A stretch of DNA of 64,000 nt from JAYQKL01 sp049890195 (GTDB taxonomy: Bacteria; Pseudomonadota; Alphaproteobacteria; RS24), in contig JBMHBY010000004.1 of assembly GCA_049890195.1 (NCBI GenBank), positions 58,137 through 122,136 on the forward strand. Reading direction: 5' to 3'. Made by a program: the position numbers and the translations under genes. The notes beneath the pieces were generated by a model, which saw only the letters and a list, made by a program, of their open reading frames with translations, was not told where the DNA came from and did no database searches. Positions within the stretch are counted from its first letter, which is position 1. Each line of letters begins with the position of its first letter. This document shows positions 41,764-51,154 of this stretch, piece after piece.

Positions 41764-43295
41764 ATATCCAGTTCCTGCTGTCCCGACATTTTGGCAGATG
41801 CGCGTCTGCGTGACTGTGGCGGCCGGCGCCGGCTGCCATGTTTGGAGACAATTTGGCCGGACTCGGTGCGGTGGTCGCTTGACCGCCTGAGTCCGTAAAG
41901 CGCCTGTGCCGCGGCTTTGCGGGCTCTTTTCTCGTCTATGATGGGTGCCGGATACTTGTCGGTGCGCCCCAGATTGACCCAGGGCGTGTGAATCAGATGA
42001 TCCGGCAAGCCGGAGATTTCAGGAACCCATTTGCGCAGGAACACCCCGTCTGGGTCTTGCTCCCGGCTTTGTTTTTCCGGATTGTAGATGCGCATGGCGT
42101 TGATGCCCGTTGTGCCGGATTGCATCTGGCACTGGCTGTAATGAATGCCCGGCTCATAATCGACGAACAGACGTGCAAGATGGAGGGCTGGTTCCCGCCA
42201 ATGCAGCCACAAATGGTAACTGGCGAAGCTCATCAGCATGGCCCGCATGCGGAAATTCAACCATCCGGTCTGACTCAGGGCGCGCATGCAGGCGTCAATC
42301 ATCGGAAAACCGGTGCGGCCCTGCGCCCAGGCTTTAAACTTTTCCCTGTCCAAGGGGTCATTGCGGAGATTGTCATAGGCCGAATGAAGGTTCTCAAACT
42401 CCAGCCGGGGTTCGTCCTCCAGCTTTTGTATGAAATGGCAATGCCAGCGCAAACGGCTTTCAAAGGCCTTCAGTGAGCCAATCCAGCCTTTGGGCCTGTC
42501 CTTGACCGGCAAGGCGTCAAGTGCCTGACGCCGCTTCAGGGATGCCTGGAATGCCTCCCGCACACTGATCGCCCCGAATGCCAGATAGGGGGAAAGGCGT
42601 GAGCAGGCATCAAAGGCGGTCAAGGGCGAAGACATCTGTTTGCGGTAAAACTGGCCCCTCTCCTGAAGAAAGCTGTCCATCATGTTCTGACCGGCCTGCC
42701 GGCCACCGGGCAGCCGAGCAGGGCAGGGGTCAGGTTCAAGACCAAGCTCGGACGGCTCCGGCAGCCTGTCACTCGTGCTCAGGGCAGCCGGCGGCGGAGT
42801 TGGTGCCGGTGCTGAAGGGGTCGCCTCCGGCGGCGCCAGCATCGTCTTGTGCCATTCCCGCGCCCATAAATTCCGGCTGGACAGCCGGCGGACAACGCCG
42901 AACTGTTGAGGCTCGCGCCAGTCAATGCTCTGGGCCTGACACCATTTTTTGACCTCCAAATCGCGTTTGTAGGTCCAGCCATTCCAGGTCTCCTGATGCG
43001 ACCACAATGCGTTAATGCTGTGTTTGTTGTGAATGCCGGAAAGTATTTTTACAGCCGGGCCGGTCTTGACGCTGAGCGTAATACCTTGGGTTTTCAGGCT
43101 GCGGTAGAGATCACGCAGACATTCCGTCAAAAATGCGTAATGCCGACCGGACATGTCCGGCTGCCGCCACAGCTCCGGTTCCAGTATATACAGCGCCAGC
43201 AGAGGGTCATTGCGTGCCTGTGCACGGCTGATCGCGCCTTGCAGCGCTGCATGGTCAACAGTGCGCAAATCTCGCTTGAACCAGATCAGTTGCAT
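41760..43295 (-). CDS. phr: Full-length cryptochrome/photolyase
   Basis: A 511-residue cryptochrome/photolyase family protein with both domains. The N-terminus MQLIWFKRDLRTVDHAAL is the standard opening; a Pro/Ala-rich linker lies near residues 170-210; the FAD domain has SRLSPYLAFGAISVREAF, TGWLNFRMRAMLMSF and GIHYSQCQMQSGTTG. A basic C-terminal tail of about 30 residues follows. It lacks the cysteine ligands expected of iron-sulfur (FeS-BCP/PhrB) proteins, so a CPD class I-like photolyase is the best guess. The ATG at 43295 has a strong AGGAGG; a GTG two codons upstream is less likely. Convergent with the retinal operon with a 4-base overlap. Confidence 0.92.
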   Translation of the reverse strand: MQLIWFKRDLRTVDHAALQGAISRAQARNDPLLALYILEPELWRQPDMSGRHYAFLTECLRDLYRSLKTQGITLSVKTGPAVKILSGIHNKHSINALWSHQETWNGWTYKRDLEVKKWCQAQSIDWREPQQFGVVRRLSSRNLWAREWHKTMLAPPEATPSAPAPTPPPAALSTSDRLPEPSELGLEPDPCPARLPGGRQAGQNMMDSFLQERGQFYRKQMSSPLTAFDACSRLSPYLAFGAISVREAFQASLKRRQALDALPVKDRPKGWIGSLKAFESRLRWHCHFIQKLEDEPRLEFENLHSAYDNLRNDPLDREKFKAWAQGRTGFPMIDACMRALSQTGWLNFRMRAMLMSFASYHLWLHWREPALHLARLFVDYEPGIHYSQCQMQSGTTGINAMRIYNPEKQSREQDPDGVFLRKWVPEISGLPDHLIHTPWVNLGRTDKYPAPIIDEKRARKAAAQALYGLRRSSDHRTESGQIVSKHGSRRRPPQSRRRASAKMSGQQELDI

Positions 43296-43372
43296 GGGCA
43301 CCTCCTGGTCCTAAATTAAGCGTGTCCGCACGCCTTTCCAGTCGCAGTTTGTCGCAGAGCCGCCCAAGCCAC

Positions 43373-43825
43373 TCAAATCCATTTGCGGACCCTGGCCTTG
43401 TATTCCAGATAAGCCTGCCCGAACTGGGCCTCCAGTTGGGCTTCTTCAAAGCGGATCCACAGAACATTCACCAGCGCCAGAAACACAGGCAGAACAGTCA
43501 AACCGATCCAAGCCCCGTTGATCAAAACCACACCGAACAGGGCAATGCCCATCAGGACATAAATCGGATTGCGGCTATAGGCATAAATGCCGTCGGTCAT
43601 GAGGTTGGTTGGTGTGCCGTCAGGCAACACAGTGGTCTCATTTTTACGGAATTTGAAAATCAGGCCGACGACACCGCAAACGCCGAAAGCCAACAGCGCC
43701 CATCCGGCCAGGTGCAGTCTCAGGTCGTCAAAGAGCGGGCCGAGATTGCCCGCTTGCGCCGCCTGGCCGAGTAAATAGACCAGCAGCATGCCGATGGCGA
43801 GCAATACAGGTGGAAATGGTTTCAT
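43373..43825 (-). CDS. Isoprenylcysteine/phospholipid methyltransferase-like membrane protein
   Basis: A 150-residue membrane protein with about four helices and the C-terminal SAM-binding segments typical of the isoprenylcysteine carboxyl methyltransferase (ICMT)/PEMT family: DGIYAYSRNPIYVLMGIALFG and RFEEAQLEAQFGQAYLEYKARVRKWI. Bacterial members methylate lipids or unknown acceptors. AAGGAGG precedes the ATG at 43825. It starts 47 bases after the uvrB stop, so it may be read from the uvrB promoter, and it could be relevant to isoprenoid or membrane-lipid metabolism next to the carotenoid operon. Confidence 0.85.
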   Translation of the reverse strand: MKPFPPVLLAIGMLLVYLLGQAAQAGNLGPLFDDLRLHLAGWALLAFGVCGVVGLIFKFRKNETTVLPDGTPTNLMTDGIYAYSRNPIYVLMGIALFGVVLINGAWIGLTVLPVFLALVNVLWIRFEEAQLEAQFGQAYLEYKARVRKWI

Positions 43826-43872
43826 GAATGCCTCCTTGGTGTTTGAGACAGCATATCCCGTTTTGGGGAAAA

Positions 43873-46122
43873 TCAAACGCCCCGACGGACTTTTCTTTTA
43901 TGCTTTTTCCGGGTCGGCGCCGGTCGGCCGTCTGCTGCTGCAAGTTTTGCCTCGACCTCGCTTTGCCGCGCCAGCGGATCATCCGCGATGATAAGCTCTG
44001 TGTCCTGCAGTCTTTTGATTTCGTCTCGCAGGCGGGCGGCTGTCTCAAATTCAAGGTTTTCAGCCGCTTCATGCATCTGTTTTTCAAGTGCTTCAATATG
44101 CGTGCGCATATTGCTGCCATGCAGGGCTGGCGCGGCGGCCTCGGCCATGCCTCCCTGCACTTTATAAGGTCCGGGGGCGCTGGTTGTGCCGTCACTGATG
44201 TCCTCAAGAATATCCCCGATGTTCTTGCGCACGGTTTCGGGGGTGATGTTGTGTTCAAGATTGTGGGTTTGCTGCTTTTCCCGCCGTCGTTTGGTTTCCG
44301 ACAGCGCCCGCTCAAGGGAGCCGGTCATTTTGTCGGCATACAACAATACCCGCCCGTCAACATTGCGCGCCGCCCGTCCGATGGTCTGGATCAGCGAGGT
44401 CTCTGAGCGCAGGAACCCCTCCTTGTCGGCGTCCAGAATGGCGACAAGGGCACATTCCGGAATATCCAACCCCTCCCGCAACAGGTTGATCCCGACCAGA
44501 ATGTCATAGGCACCAAGGCGCAGGTCGCGGACAATCTCAATCCGCTCCAACGTGTCAATATCCGAGTGCATGTAGCGTACCCGCAATCCCTGTTCATGCA
44601 TGTATTCGGTCAGGTCTTCGGCCATTTTCTTGGTCAGGGTCGTGACCAGAACCCGGTTGCCCTGTTTGGCGATGTCATGACACTCGGCGATCAAATCATC
44701 AACCTGGGAGGAGGCCGGGCGCACCTCGCAGACCGGATCAATCAGGCCTGTGGGCCGGATGACCTGTTCAGTGAAGACACCGCCCGTGCGCTCCATCTCC
44801 CATGGTCCCGGCGTGGCCGACACATGAATGGTCTGGGGCCGCATGGCGTCCCATTCCTCAAACCGGAGCGGGCGGTTGTCGGCGCAGCTGGGCAGGCGGA
44901 AGCCATGCTCAGCCAATGTCGATTTGCGCTTGAAGTCACCACGGAACATGCCGCCGATCTGCGGCACGGTGACATGGCTTTCATCGGTGAACAAAAGGCA
45001 GTTGTCCGGCAGATACTCAAACAGGGTGGGGGGCGGCTCACCCGGACGCCGCGCCGTCAAATAGCGGGAGTAATTCTCAATCCCCTGGCAGCTTCCGGTG
45101 GCGGTCAGCATTTCAATGTCGAACATGGTGCGCTGTTCAAGCCTTTGGGCCTCCAACAGCCGGCCGGCGGCCTCAAATTCGGCCAGCCGAACCTTCAGCT
45201 CCTTCTTGATTTCCTCGACAGCCTGCTGCAGGGTCGGGCGCGGGGTTACGTAATGGCTGTTGGCATAGACCCGTATCGTGTCCAGATTGGCTGTTTTCTG
45301 CCCCGTCAGCGGGTCAAATTCGGTAATCGCGTCAACTTCGTCCCCGAACAGCTCAATGCGCCAGGCCCGGTCCTCATAGTGGGCCGGGAAAACCTCAATC
45401 ACATCGCCGCGGACCCTGAAATCACCACGGGCAAAGGCGAGGTCATTGCGGGTGTATTGCAGGGCCACGAGATCCGCCAAGAGTTGTTCGCGGGCGAGTG
45501 TATCGCCTGTTTTGATGTCGAATGTCATCTCCGTATAGGTTTCCACCGACCCGATGCCGTAAATGCAGGAGACGGAGGAGACAATGATCACATCATCGCG
45601 CTCCAGCAGTGAGCGCGTTGCTGAGTGGCGCAGCCGGTCAATCTGCTCATTAATGCTGCTTTCCTTCTCAATGTAGGTGTCGGTGCGCGGCACATAGGCC
45701 TCCGGCTGGTAATAGTCATAATAGGAAACGAAATATTCAACGGCATTGTCTGGGAAAAATGCCTTGAATTCCCCGTAAAGCTGGGCAGCCAGGGTCTTGT
45801 TGGGGGCCAGGATCAGGGCCGGACGCTGGGTGGTCTGGATGATGTTGGCCATGGTGAAGGTCTTGCCGGAACCAGTGACGCCCAGCAACACCTGGTCACG
45901 CTCATGGTTGGTGATGCCGTCATGCAATTCCGCAATCGCGGCGGGCTGGTCTCCGGCCGGGGCAAATTCGGAAGCCAGCTGGAATTTGACGCCCCCTTCG
46001 CTTTTTTCAGGCCGCGCCGGACGGTGCGGAATGAAATCCGCAACCATGCCTTCGCGCATGCCGGGTTCGGCTATCGGGGCCAGCGGTTTTCTGCCGGTCA
46101 GGCTTTCCTCAGTGTCGGTCAT
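43873..46122 (-). CDS. uvrB: UvrABC system protein B
   Basis: A 749-residue nucleotide-excision-repair helicase-like subunit. Walker A LGVTGSGKTFTMANI is near residue 80, the beta-hairpin YYDYYQPEAYVP follows, helicase motifs LLFTDESHV, GINLLREGLDIPE and QTIGRAARN are present, and a C-terminal UVR domain (ALEKQMHEAAENLEFETAARLRDEI) binds UvrC. It is a little longer than the E. coli protein owing to N- and C-terminal extensions rich in charged residues. It works with UvrA and UvrC to verify and present bulky lesions. Neighbouring photolyase genes make this a DNA-repair-rich stretch, though no operon link to them is apparent. Confidence 0.97.
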   Translation of the reverse strand: MTDTEESLTGRKPLAPIAEPGMREGMVADFIPHRPARPEKSEGGVKFQLASEFAPAGDQPAAIAELHDGITNHERDQVLLGVTGSGKTFTMANIIQTTQRPALILAPNKTLAAQLYGEFKAFFPDNAVEYFVSYYDYYQPEAYVPRTDTYIEKESSINEQIDRLRHSATRSLLERDDVIIVSSVSCIYGIGSVETYTEMTFDIKTGDTLAREQLLADLVALQYTRNDLAFARGDFRVRGDVIEVFPAHYEDRAWRIELFGDEVDAITEFDPLTGQKTANLDTIRVYANSHYVTPRPTLQQAVEEIKKELKVRLAEFEAAGRLLEAQRLEQRTMFDIEMLTATGSCQGIENYSRYLTARRPGEPPPTLFEYLPDNCLLFTDESHVTVPQIGGMFRGDFKRKSTLAEHGFRLPSCADNRPLRFEEWDAMRPQTIHVSATPGPWEMERTGGVFTEQVIRPTGLIDPVCEVRPASSQVDDLIAECHDIAKQGNRVLVTTLTKKMAEDLTEYMHEQGLRVRYMHSDIDTLERIEIVRDLRLGAYDILVGINLLREGLDIPECALVAILDADKEGFLRSETSLIQTIGRAARNVDGRVLLYADKMTGSLERALSETKRRREKQQTHNLEHNITPETVRKNIGDILEDISDGTTSAPGPYKVQGGMAEAAAPALHGSNMRTHIEALEKQMHEAAENLEFETAARLRDEIKRLQDTELIIADDPLARQSEVEAKLAAADGRPAPTRKKHKRKVRRGV

Positions 46123-46295
46123 AGCTAGAATATAGTCGCTGAAGCCGTTTTTGCTAAGGCGTTTTCGCGCTTTGCCGAAATGACCCGTCTTGCCCCGTTA
46201 ACCGAAGGTTTGAGACCGTTTGCCGCTATTCCACTTGAAACCTTTGGCTGTTGGCAGTATTTTCCAACGGCATTTCATCCTGCTTGGAGACCATT

Positions 46296-47498
46296 ATGGC
46301 TTTTCTTTCCGACACGCTGTCCCGGGTCAAACCTTCTGCCACCATGGCTGTCAGTGACAAAGCACGCGAATTGAAGGCTGCCGGTCGTGACGTCATCGGA
46401 CTCGGCGCCGGCGAGCCTGACTTTGATACGCCTGAGAACATCAAACAGGCCGGTATTGACGCGATTGCCCGCGGTGAAACTAAATATACCGCCGTTGACG
46501 GGATACCTGAACTGAAGCAGGCGATTTGTGACAAGTTCAAACGTGATAACGGGCTGGATTATGAGCCGGCGCAGTGTTTTGTCGCGCCGGGCGGCAAGCC
46601 GGTCATTTATGATGCGATGATGGCCACACTGAACCCGGGAGATGAGGTCATCATCCCGGCCCCCTATTGGGTCAGCTATCCGGATATGGTCAATCTGGCC
46701 GGCGGAACGCCCGTGATTGTTGAGGCCCAGCAGGCTAATGGTTTCAAGCTGCAGCCTGAGACGCTGGAGGCGGCAATCACCGAGAAGACCAAATGGTTCA
46801 TCTTCAACTCGCCCTCGAATCCGACCGGCGCGGCCTATACAGCTGAGGAACTCAAAAAGCTGACCGATGTGCTGGTCAAATATCCGCATGTCTGGATCCT
46901 GACGGATGATATGTATGAACACCTGACCTATGACGGCTTCACCTTTGCGACACCGGCGCAGGTTGAGCCGGCGCTGTATGGACGCACACTGACCATGAAC
47001 GGTGTGTCCAAAGCCCATGCCATGACCGGCTGGCGCATAGGCTATTGTGCCGGGCCGGTGGAATTGATCGGTGCCATGCGCAAAATCCAGTCGCAATCCA
47101 CCTCCAACCCGACCTCCATCAGCCAATGGGCGTCGGTCGAGGCGCTGAGCGGCCCGCAGGATTATATCTCCGAGCGCAATGACGTGTTCAAGGCACGGCG
47201 GGATATGGTTGTTGATATGCTCAATGAAGCCGAGGGGATTGATTGCCTGAAACCGGAAGGGGCGTTTTACGTCTATCCGAGTTGTGCCGGGACCATCGGC
47301 AAAACCACGCCGGACGGCAAAGTCATTGAGACCGATGAGGATTTCGCCACGGCTCTGCTTGAGGCCGAGGGGGTCGCGGTTGTGCATGGGGCAGCCTTCG
47401 GCCTGTCGCCCTTTTTCCGCATTTCCTATGCAACTTCGGATGAAAACCTGAAGGAAGCCTGCACGCGCATTGCCCGGTTCACAGCCAGCTTGAGTTGA
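46296..47498 (+). CDS. aspC: Class I aspartate aminotransferase
   Basis: A 400-residue pyridoxal-phosphate-dependent aminotransferase of the bacterial 1b class common in Alphaproteobacteria. Visible are GAGEPDFDTP near the N-terminus, NSPSNPTGA (substrate carboxylate region), the PLP lysine in MNGVSKAHAMTGWRIGY and the C-terminal FRISYATSD arginine. It interconverts aspartate/2-oxoglutarate with oxaloacetate/glutamate. ATG 46296 follows TTGGAG; an upstream in-frame start at 46251 lacks a site. It is divergent from uvrB and convergent with trxB with only ten bases between. Confidence 0.94.
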   Translation: MAFLSDTLSRVKPSATMAVSDKARELKAAGRDVIGLGAGEPDFDTPENIKQAGIDAIARGETKYTAVDGIPELKQAICDKFKRDNGLDYEPAQCFVAPGGKPVIYDAMMATLNPGDEVIIPAPYWVSYPDMVNLAGGTPVIVEAQQANGFKLQPETLEAAITEKTKWFIFNSPSNPTGAAYTAEELKKLTDVLVKYPHVWILTDDMYEHLTYDGFTFATPAQVEPALYGRTLTMNGVSKAHAMTGWRIGYCAGPVELIGAMRKIQSQSTSNPTSISQWASVEALSGPQDYISERNDVFKARRDMVVDMLNEAEGIDCLKPEGAFYVYPSCAGTIGKTTPDGKVIETDEDFATALLEAEGVAVVHGAAFGLSPFFRISYATSDENLKEACTRIARFTASLS

Positions 47499-47508
47499 GC
47501 TGTAACCC

Positions 47509-48471
47509 CTATTCGGCGGCCTGCGCTTCAGCCTCCAGTTCAGCCAGATATTTTTCCGCTTCCAGGGCCGCCATGCAGCCCATACCGGCGGCCGTGACAG
47601 CCTGACGGTAAATATCGTCTGTGACATCACCTGCGGCAAACACCCCGGGAATGGAGGTGGCTGTGCTGTCCGGCTTGGTGATCAAATACCCGCCAGACTT
47701 GGTTTCCAGCTGCTCGGTAAACAGCTCCGTTGAGGGGGCGTGGCCAATGGCGATGAAGATGCCATCGGCGGAGACGGAGCGGGTCTCGCCGGTCTGTGTG
47801 TCCCGCAAGACGGCACCGGTGACGCCGAGTGGATCCTCATCACCGACAATTTCATCAAGTGTGCTGTTCCACGCCACTTCGATTTTGTCATGCTTGAGCA
47901 GGCGTTCTTCAAGGATTTTTTCACAGCGCAAGGCATCGCGGCGGTGCACAAGGGTGACTTTGGAGGCAAAATTGGTCTGAAACAAAGCCTCCTCAACTGC
48001 GGTGTTGCCGCCACCGACCACAAGAACCTCCTTGTCGCGGTAGAAGAACCCGTCACAGGTGGCGCAGGCCGATACGCCGAAGCCTTGAAACTTGGTTTCA
48101 CTGTCCAGTCCGAGCCATTTGGCCTGGGCGCCGGTGGCGATGACGACCGTGTCCGCCGTGTAGACGGTGCCGCTGTCGCCGGTGCAGCGAAAAGGACGCT
48201 GACTCAGGTCGGCCTTGGTGATGATGTCGGAAATCAGATCTGTCCCGACATTGGCGGCCTGCGCCTCCATCTGCTCCATCAGCCACGGGCCCTGCACGGC
48301 GTCCGCGAAGCCCGGATAATTCTCTACATCGGTGGTGATTGTCAATTGCCCTCCTGGCTGGATGCCGCGCACCATGACCGGCTCCAGCATGGCGCGGGCA
48401 GCATAAATGGCGGCGGTGTATCCGGCCGGGCCGGAACCGATGATAAGGACTTTTGTGTGTTTTTCTGACAT
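47509..48471 (-). CDS. trxB: Thioredoxin reductase
   Basis: A 320-residue flavoprotein with the FAD motif GSGPAGYTAAIYAARA, the redox-active CATCDG disulfide, the NADPH motif GGGNTAVEEALF and the closing GVFAAGDVTDDIYRQAVTAAGMGC. It reduces thioredoxin with NADPH. The ATG at 48471 gives the canonical length and sits two bases after the preceding gene stop; a longer frame from 48549 would overlap that gene and carries no family-like sequence. It is last in a four-gene unit with ELM1, 2OG-oxygenase and an unknown protein gene. Confidence 0.96.
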   Translation of the reverse strand: MSEKHTKVLIIGSGPAGYTAAIYAARAMLEPVMVRGIQPGGQLTITTDVENYPGFADAVQGPWLMEQMEAQAANVGTDLISDIITKADLSQRPFRCTGDSGTVYTADTVVIATGAQAKWLGLDSETKFQGFGVSACATCDGFFYRDKEVLVVGGGNTAVEEALFQTNFASKVTLVHRRDALRCEKILEERLLKHDKIEVAWNSTLDEIVGDEDPLGVTGAVLRDTQTGETRSVSADGIFIAIGHAPSTELFTEQLETKSGGYLITKPDSTATSIPGVFAAGDVTDDIYRQAVTAAGMGCMAALEAEKYLAELEAEAQAAE

Positions 48472-48473
48472 TT

Positions 48474-50438
48474 TCAAAACCCGAACATATGGTCGAGGCA
48501 AAAGCTTTTGTCGCTTTGCAGCAGACCGTGGAAACCAAACAAACGACAACTTGTGTCGCGTATCAATACATAGCCATTGGCACCGGTATTTTCCAGTTCG
48601 GCTGTGGAGAACATCTCCGACAGCAGGAAGAACGCCGAGCCACCGCAGGCGATTTCAAGGTTCTGCTCGGCAACCGTGTCTCCGGTTTCCCCGATCAGTT
48701 GGACGCGTGTGCTGGATTTTGTGTGCCAGGGCAGGGAGGCCGGGTAAATGAGCTTGCACATGGTCTCAAGCCCGATATGGTGGCCGATGCGCAAAAACAG
48801 ACGTGTTGTCAGACCGGGCGGGCGGTTGATGTAGCTTTGCGGTTCGTCTTTGTAGATGATCGGCGTGTTGAAGATGTGTGCCCCGAAAATTGTTTCGGCG
48901 CGGTGACCCGAGGATTTTTGTTCAATCCGCGCCAGCGCGTGAAGCCAACCATTGCCGTCGCCGCCGTCACGGAAATCATAAAGAAATTCGACATGGCCAT
49001 GCCCGGCCGACAGTTCAAGGTTTTCCTCCTGCATCCAGTCATGGATATCAAGTGCAATATGGTCCGAGCGGTCAATGTTGCCGAGGAATTTCTCCCCGCG
49101 CTGAGTTCCGTCCCCATCCACCAGCACCGCCTTGACCGGCAGGCTCTTTTCGTCCCGTGCCATCGGGGTCGGCAGCATGACCGTGCTAAAGCCGTCGGTC
49201 GGCAACACCGGGAGGGGCATGATGTAGCCCTTGCCCATGGTTTTGCCGAGCGCGGGCAGATCGGGGTCAGGCTTCAGGTCTGTCCGTTCAACATTGGCAT
49301 GGGCAATGCGCCGATGGCGGTTGCCGCGCCGGACCTCATAACGCGGGCGCACAAAATAACGCCCGGCGGTGATTTCAATCTGGTCGGGGAAACGTGTCGC
49401 CGGCAACAGGGCGCCGACATCAATGGCCGCGGTTGCGAATGGGGCTATGGGCTTGTCGTAATTGACAAGCTCATCATGTCCGATGCGGCCAAGGCCGATG
49501 ACATTGGCCGGAATTTCCATCGGATGCGAGTTTTGGACGAACAGGTGCAGGGTCTCGTCCTGGTCAGGGGCCGGCATGCCGGCATAATAATCGGCCGGCC
49601 ATGCATTCGCGTCATGATTGCATGACAGGGCGGCGCCGTCCTCACCGAAAATATCCAGCGCATATTTCACGACGTCATGGCCTTTGATGCGCACGGCGTG
49701 GATGTAGAGGGAACCGGAGAAATCCTCCAGACCCTGATTTTTGCGCACGTCCCGGCTGTCCAATACGACCGGGGCGTTGGGCGCGGGCAACGGCTCCTCC
49801 CATTCCGCCAAAATGGTGCCGTCCTCCGCAATCAGGCAGAGCCACAGGGCCGGGTCTGTGGCGCCGTGAAAACCCCAGTAATTTGCGGTTGCGACGCGCG
49901 TGTGCAGGCCGTCCCCTCCGTTCGCGCTGTCACGGTCGCGGAACAGGGCGAAATTTGTCGCAAAGTTCAACGGGTCGAGATAATCGCGGGGATTGGACAG
50001 CAATCTGTCATCAATCCGCACCTCATCCAGACTGATCCAGTCCAGCGCATCAAACACCGGTGACAGCGGCGCCAATATGCGCGCGGCGTCAAACAGCAGA
50101 ACCAGCACCTTGTCGGCGCCGCTTTCTGAAATCTCGGTCAAAGGGCGGGCGCTGTGCCCCATAAATTCGGCTCCAAGGTCCTCAACCCGCTGCACGTAAT
50201 AACCGGCCATGTCAATCTGCGTCAGGTCGTAATAGGCATGAAAATTATTGATCATGCCGGTCGGGTCATAGACGGCGATGCGGCCGGACTGCGCCAGTGT
50301 GTCCATCATCGCCTGGGCACGGCGGGCGGTTTGCGGGTGACCGAGCGCCTTGAACAGGCTTTGCCCGCCGGCATTGTTGCCGGGCCGCCATCCTTGCGAC
50401 AGGTCCGCATTGGAAAAGGTTTTGATTTCAAGCGACAT
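48474..50438 (-). CDS. Unrecognised 654-residue protein
   Basis: A 654-residue protein I cannot assign. It has no signal peptide or membrane helix and looks cytosolic and mixed alpha/beta, with many His/Asp (DIHDWMQEENLELSAGHGHVEF, FGAHIFNTPIIYKDEP) and a Cys-containing C-terminal region (IACGGSAFFLLSEMF, RDTSCRLFGFHG). A central region reads like beta-sandwich segments (ANVIGLGRIG, RYFVRPRYEVRRG). It lies in a tight unit between a 2OG-Fe(II) oxygenase (23-base gap) and trxB (2-base gap), suggesting a redox or hydroxylation-linked role, or work on the polysaccharide/lipid handled by the ELM1-like protein. A gene-family search is needed to place it; I see no catalytic signature that I trust. 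Confidence 0.8.
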   Translation of the reverse strand: MSLEIKTFSNADLSQGWRPGNNAGGQSLFKALGHPQTARRAQAMMDTLAQSGRIAVYDPTGMINNFHAYYDLTQIDMAGYYVQRVEDLGAEFMGHSARPLTEISESGADKVLVLLFDAARILAPLSPVFDALDWISLDEVRIDDRLLSNPRDYLDPLNFATNFALFRDRDSANGGDGLHTRVATANYWGFHGATDPALWLCLIAEDGTILAEWEEPLPAPNAPVVLDSRDVRKNQGLEDFSGSLYIHAVRIKGHDVVKYALDIFGEDGAALSCNHDANAWPADYYAGMPAPDQDETLHLFVQNSHPMEIPANVIGLGRIGHDELVNYDKPIAPFATAAIDVGALLPATRFPDQIEITAGRYFVRPRYEVRRGNRHRRIAHANVERTDLKPDPDLPALGKTMGKGYIMPLPVLPTDGFSTVMLPTPMARDEKSLPVKAVLVDGDGTQRGEKFLGNIDRSDHIALDIHDWMQEENLELSAGHGHVEFLYDFRDGGDGNGWLHALARIEQKSSGHRAETIFGAHIFNTPIIYKDEPQSYINRPPGLTTRLFLRIGHHIGLETMCKLIYPASLPWHTKSSTRVQLIGETGDTVAEQNLEIACGGSAFFLLSEMFSTAELENTGANGYVLIRDTSCRLFGFHGLLQSDKSFCLDHMFGF

Positions 50439-50461
50439 GCAGTGCTTACTCCGTGTCCGGC

Positions 50462-51121
50462 TCAGGACATAATCTCTTTAAAAGCCCTAACGGGATTCAG
50501 TCTTTTGACAAAGGCGGAAAATTTATGCCGGCGCTGTTCGTGCTCGACGACAGCCTCACTGGCGACCCAATTCATCTGAATGGCGCGGCGGACCCCTTCA
50601 AAGGGTTCATGTCCGTGCCAGGACCGGTCACTGCGCCGGAACACCAACAAGGTGCCGCCATTCGGGTTGATTTCCTCGGCCATGTTGTTGAGGTCGTGTT
50701 GGTCACGCAAGATCCGCAGTCGGCCGCCATCCGCCTGCCAGGCGGCATCATTGAGGTAAAGCAACACAGTGATGATCTTGGTGGCGCTGTCATTGTGGAT
50801 TTTACCGTTATGTAGGGCGCATTTGCCCCGCACCGTGAACATGGTCGGATAATCCGTAAGCGTCATGTTGAATTTCGCCTCAATTGCCTGACGGAAGGTT
50901 TCGCCGTCCATTTCGACCAACAAATCGGCAAAAGCACCGTGAATATCCAGTGTTTCGGGCGGGAACGACCCGGCCTCGGTGATGGCCGGAAAATCCGCGG
51001 TGATCGGGCCGAAGGACTCCGGATTGATGAAATTCTCCACCACCAGATATTCATACGGATCGGTTTTTAAAACCGCCGCATTCAGGGCCGCCATATTCAG
51101 TTGTGCTCCAAGTCCAGGCAT
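50462..51121 (-). CDS. 2OG-Fe(II) oxygenase, prolyl-4-hydroxylase-like
   Basis: A 219-residue double-stranded beta-helix oxygenase. The iron-binding HxD is His109-Asn-Asp111 (KIHNDSATKIITVLLYLN) and the distal His/2-oxoglutarate Arg lie in SWHGHEPFEGVRRAIQMNW (His169 or His171, Arg178 or Arg179). Family members hydroxylate amino-acid residues or small molecules. It stands between the ELM1-family gene (33-base gap) and the 654-residue unknown gene (23-base gap), so the unknown protein or its product may be its substrate or partner. Confidence 0.88.
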   Translation of the reverse strand: MPGLGAQLNMAALNAAVLKTDPYEYLVVENFINPESFGPITADFPAITEAGSFPPETLDIHGAFADLLVEMDGETFRQAIEAKFNMTLTDYPTMFTVRGKCALHNGKIHNDSATKIITVLLYLNDAAWQADGGRLRILRDQHDLNNMAEEINPNGGTLLVFRRSDRSWHGHEPFEGVRRAIQMNWVASEAVVEHEQRRHKFSAFVKRLNPVRAFKEIMS

Positions 51122-51154
51122 GTTTGTCCCAGCATTCCTTTGTTCAAGACACTC

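Noticed and set aside
43373..43825. Idea that the membrane protein next to the photolyase is the missing rhodopsin
   Set aside because: It is only 150 residues with about four helices and ICMT-type SAM motifs, and has no retinal-binding lysine helix.
44566..45612. Long plus-strand frame (348 codons) antisense to uvrB
   Set aside because: Shadow of uvrB with low-complexity composition and no recognisable motif.
46275..47639. Long open frame (454 codons) on the minus strand antisense to aspC
   Set aside because: It is the mirror of a clear aminotransferase gene, has no family-like sequence and no ribosome site.
48453..49625. Plus-strand frame (390 codons) antisense to the 654-residue protein gene and trxB start
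   Set aside because: The minus-strand genes form a tight unit with proper starts and known families; this frame has no support.
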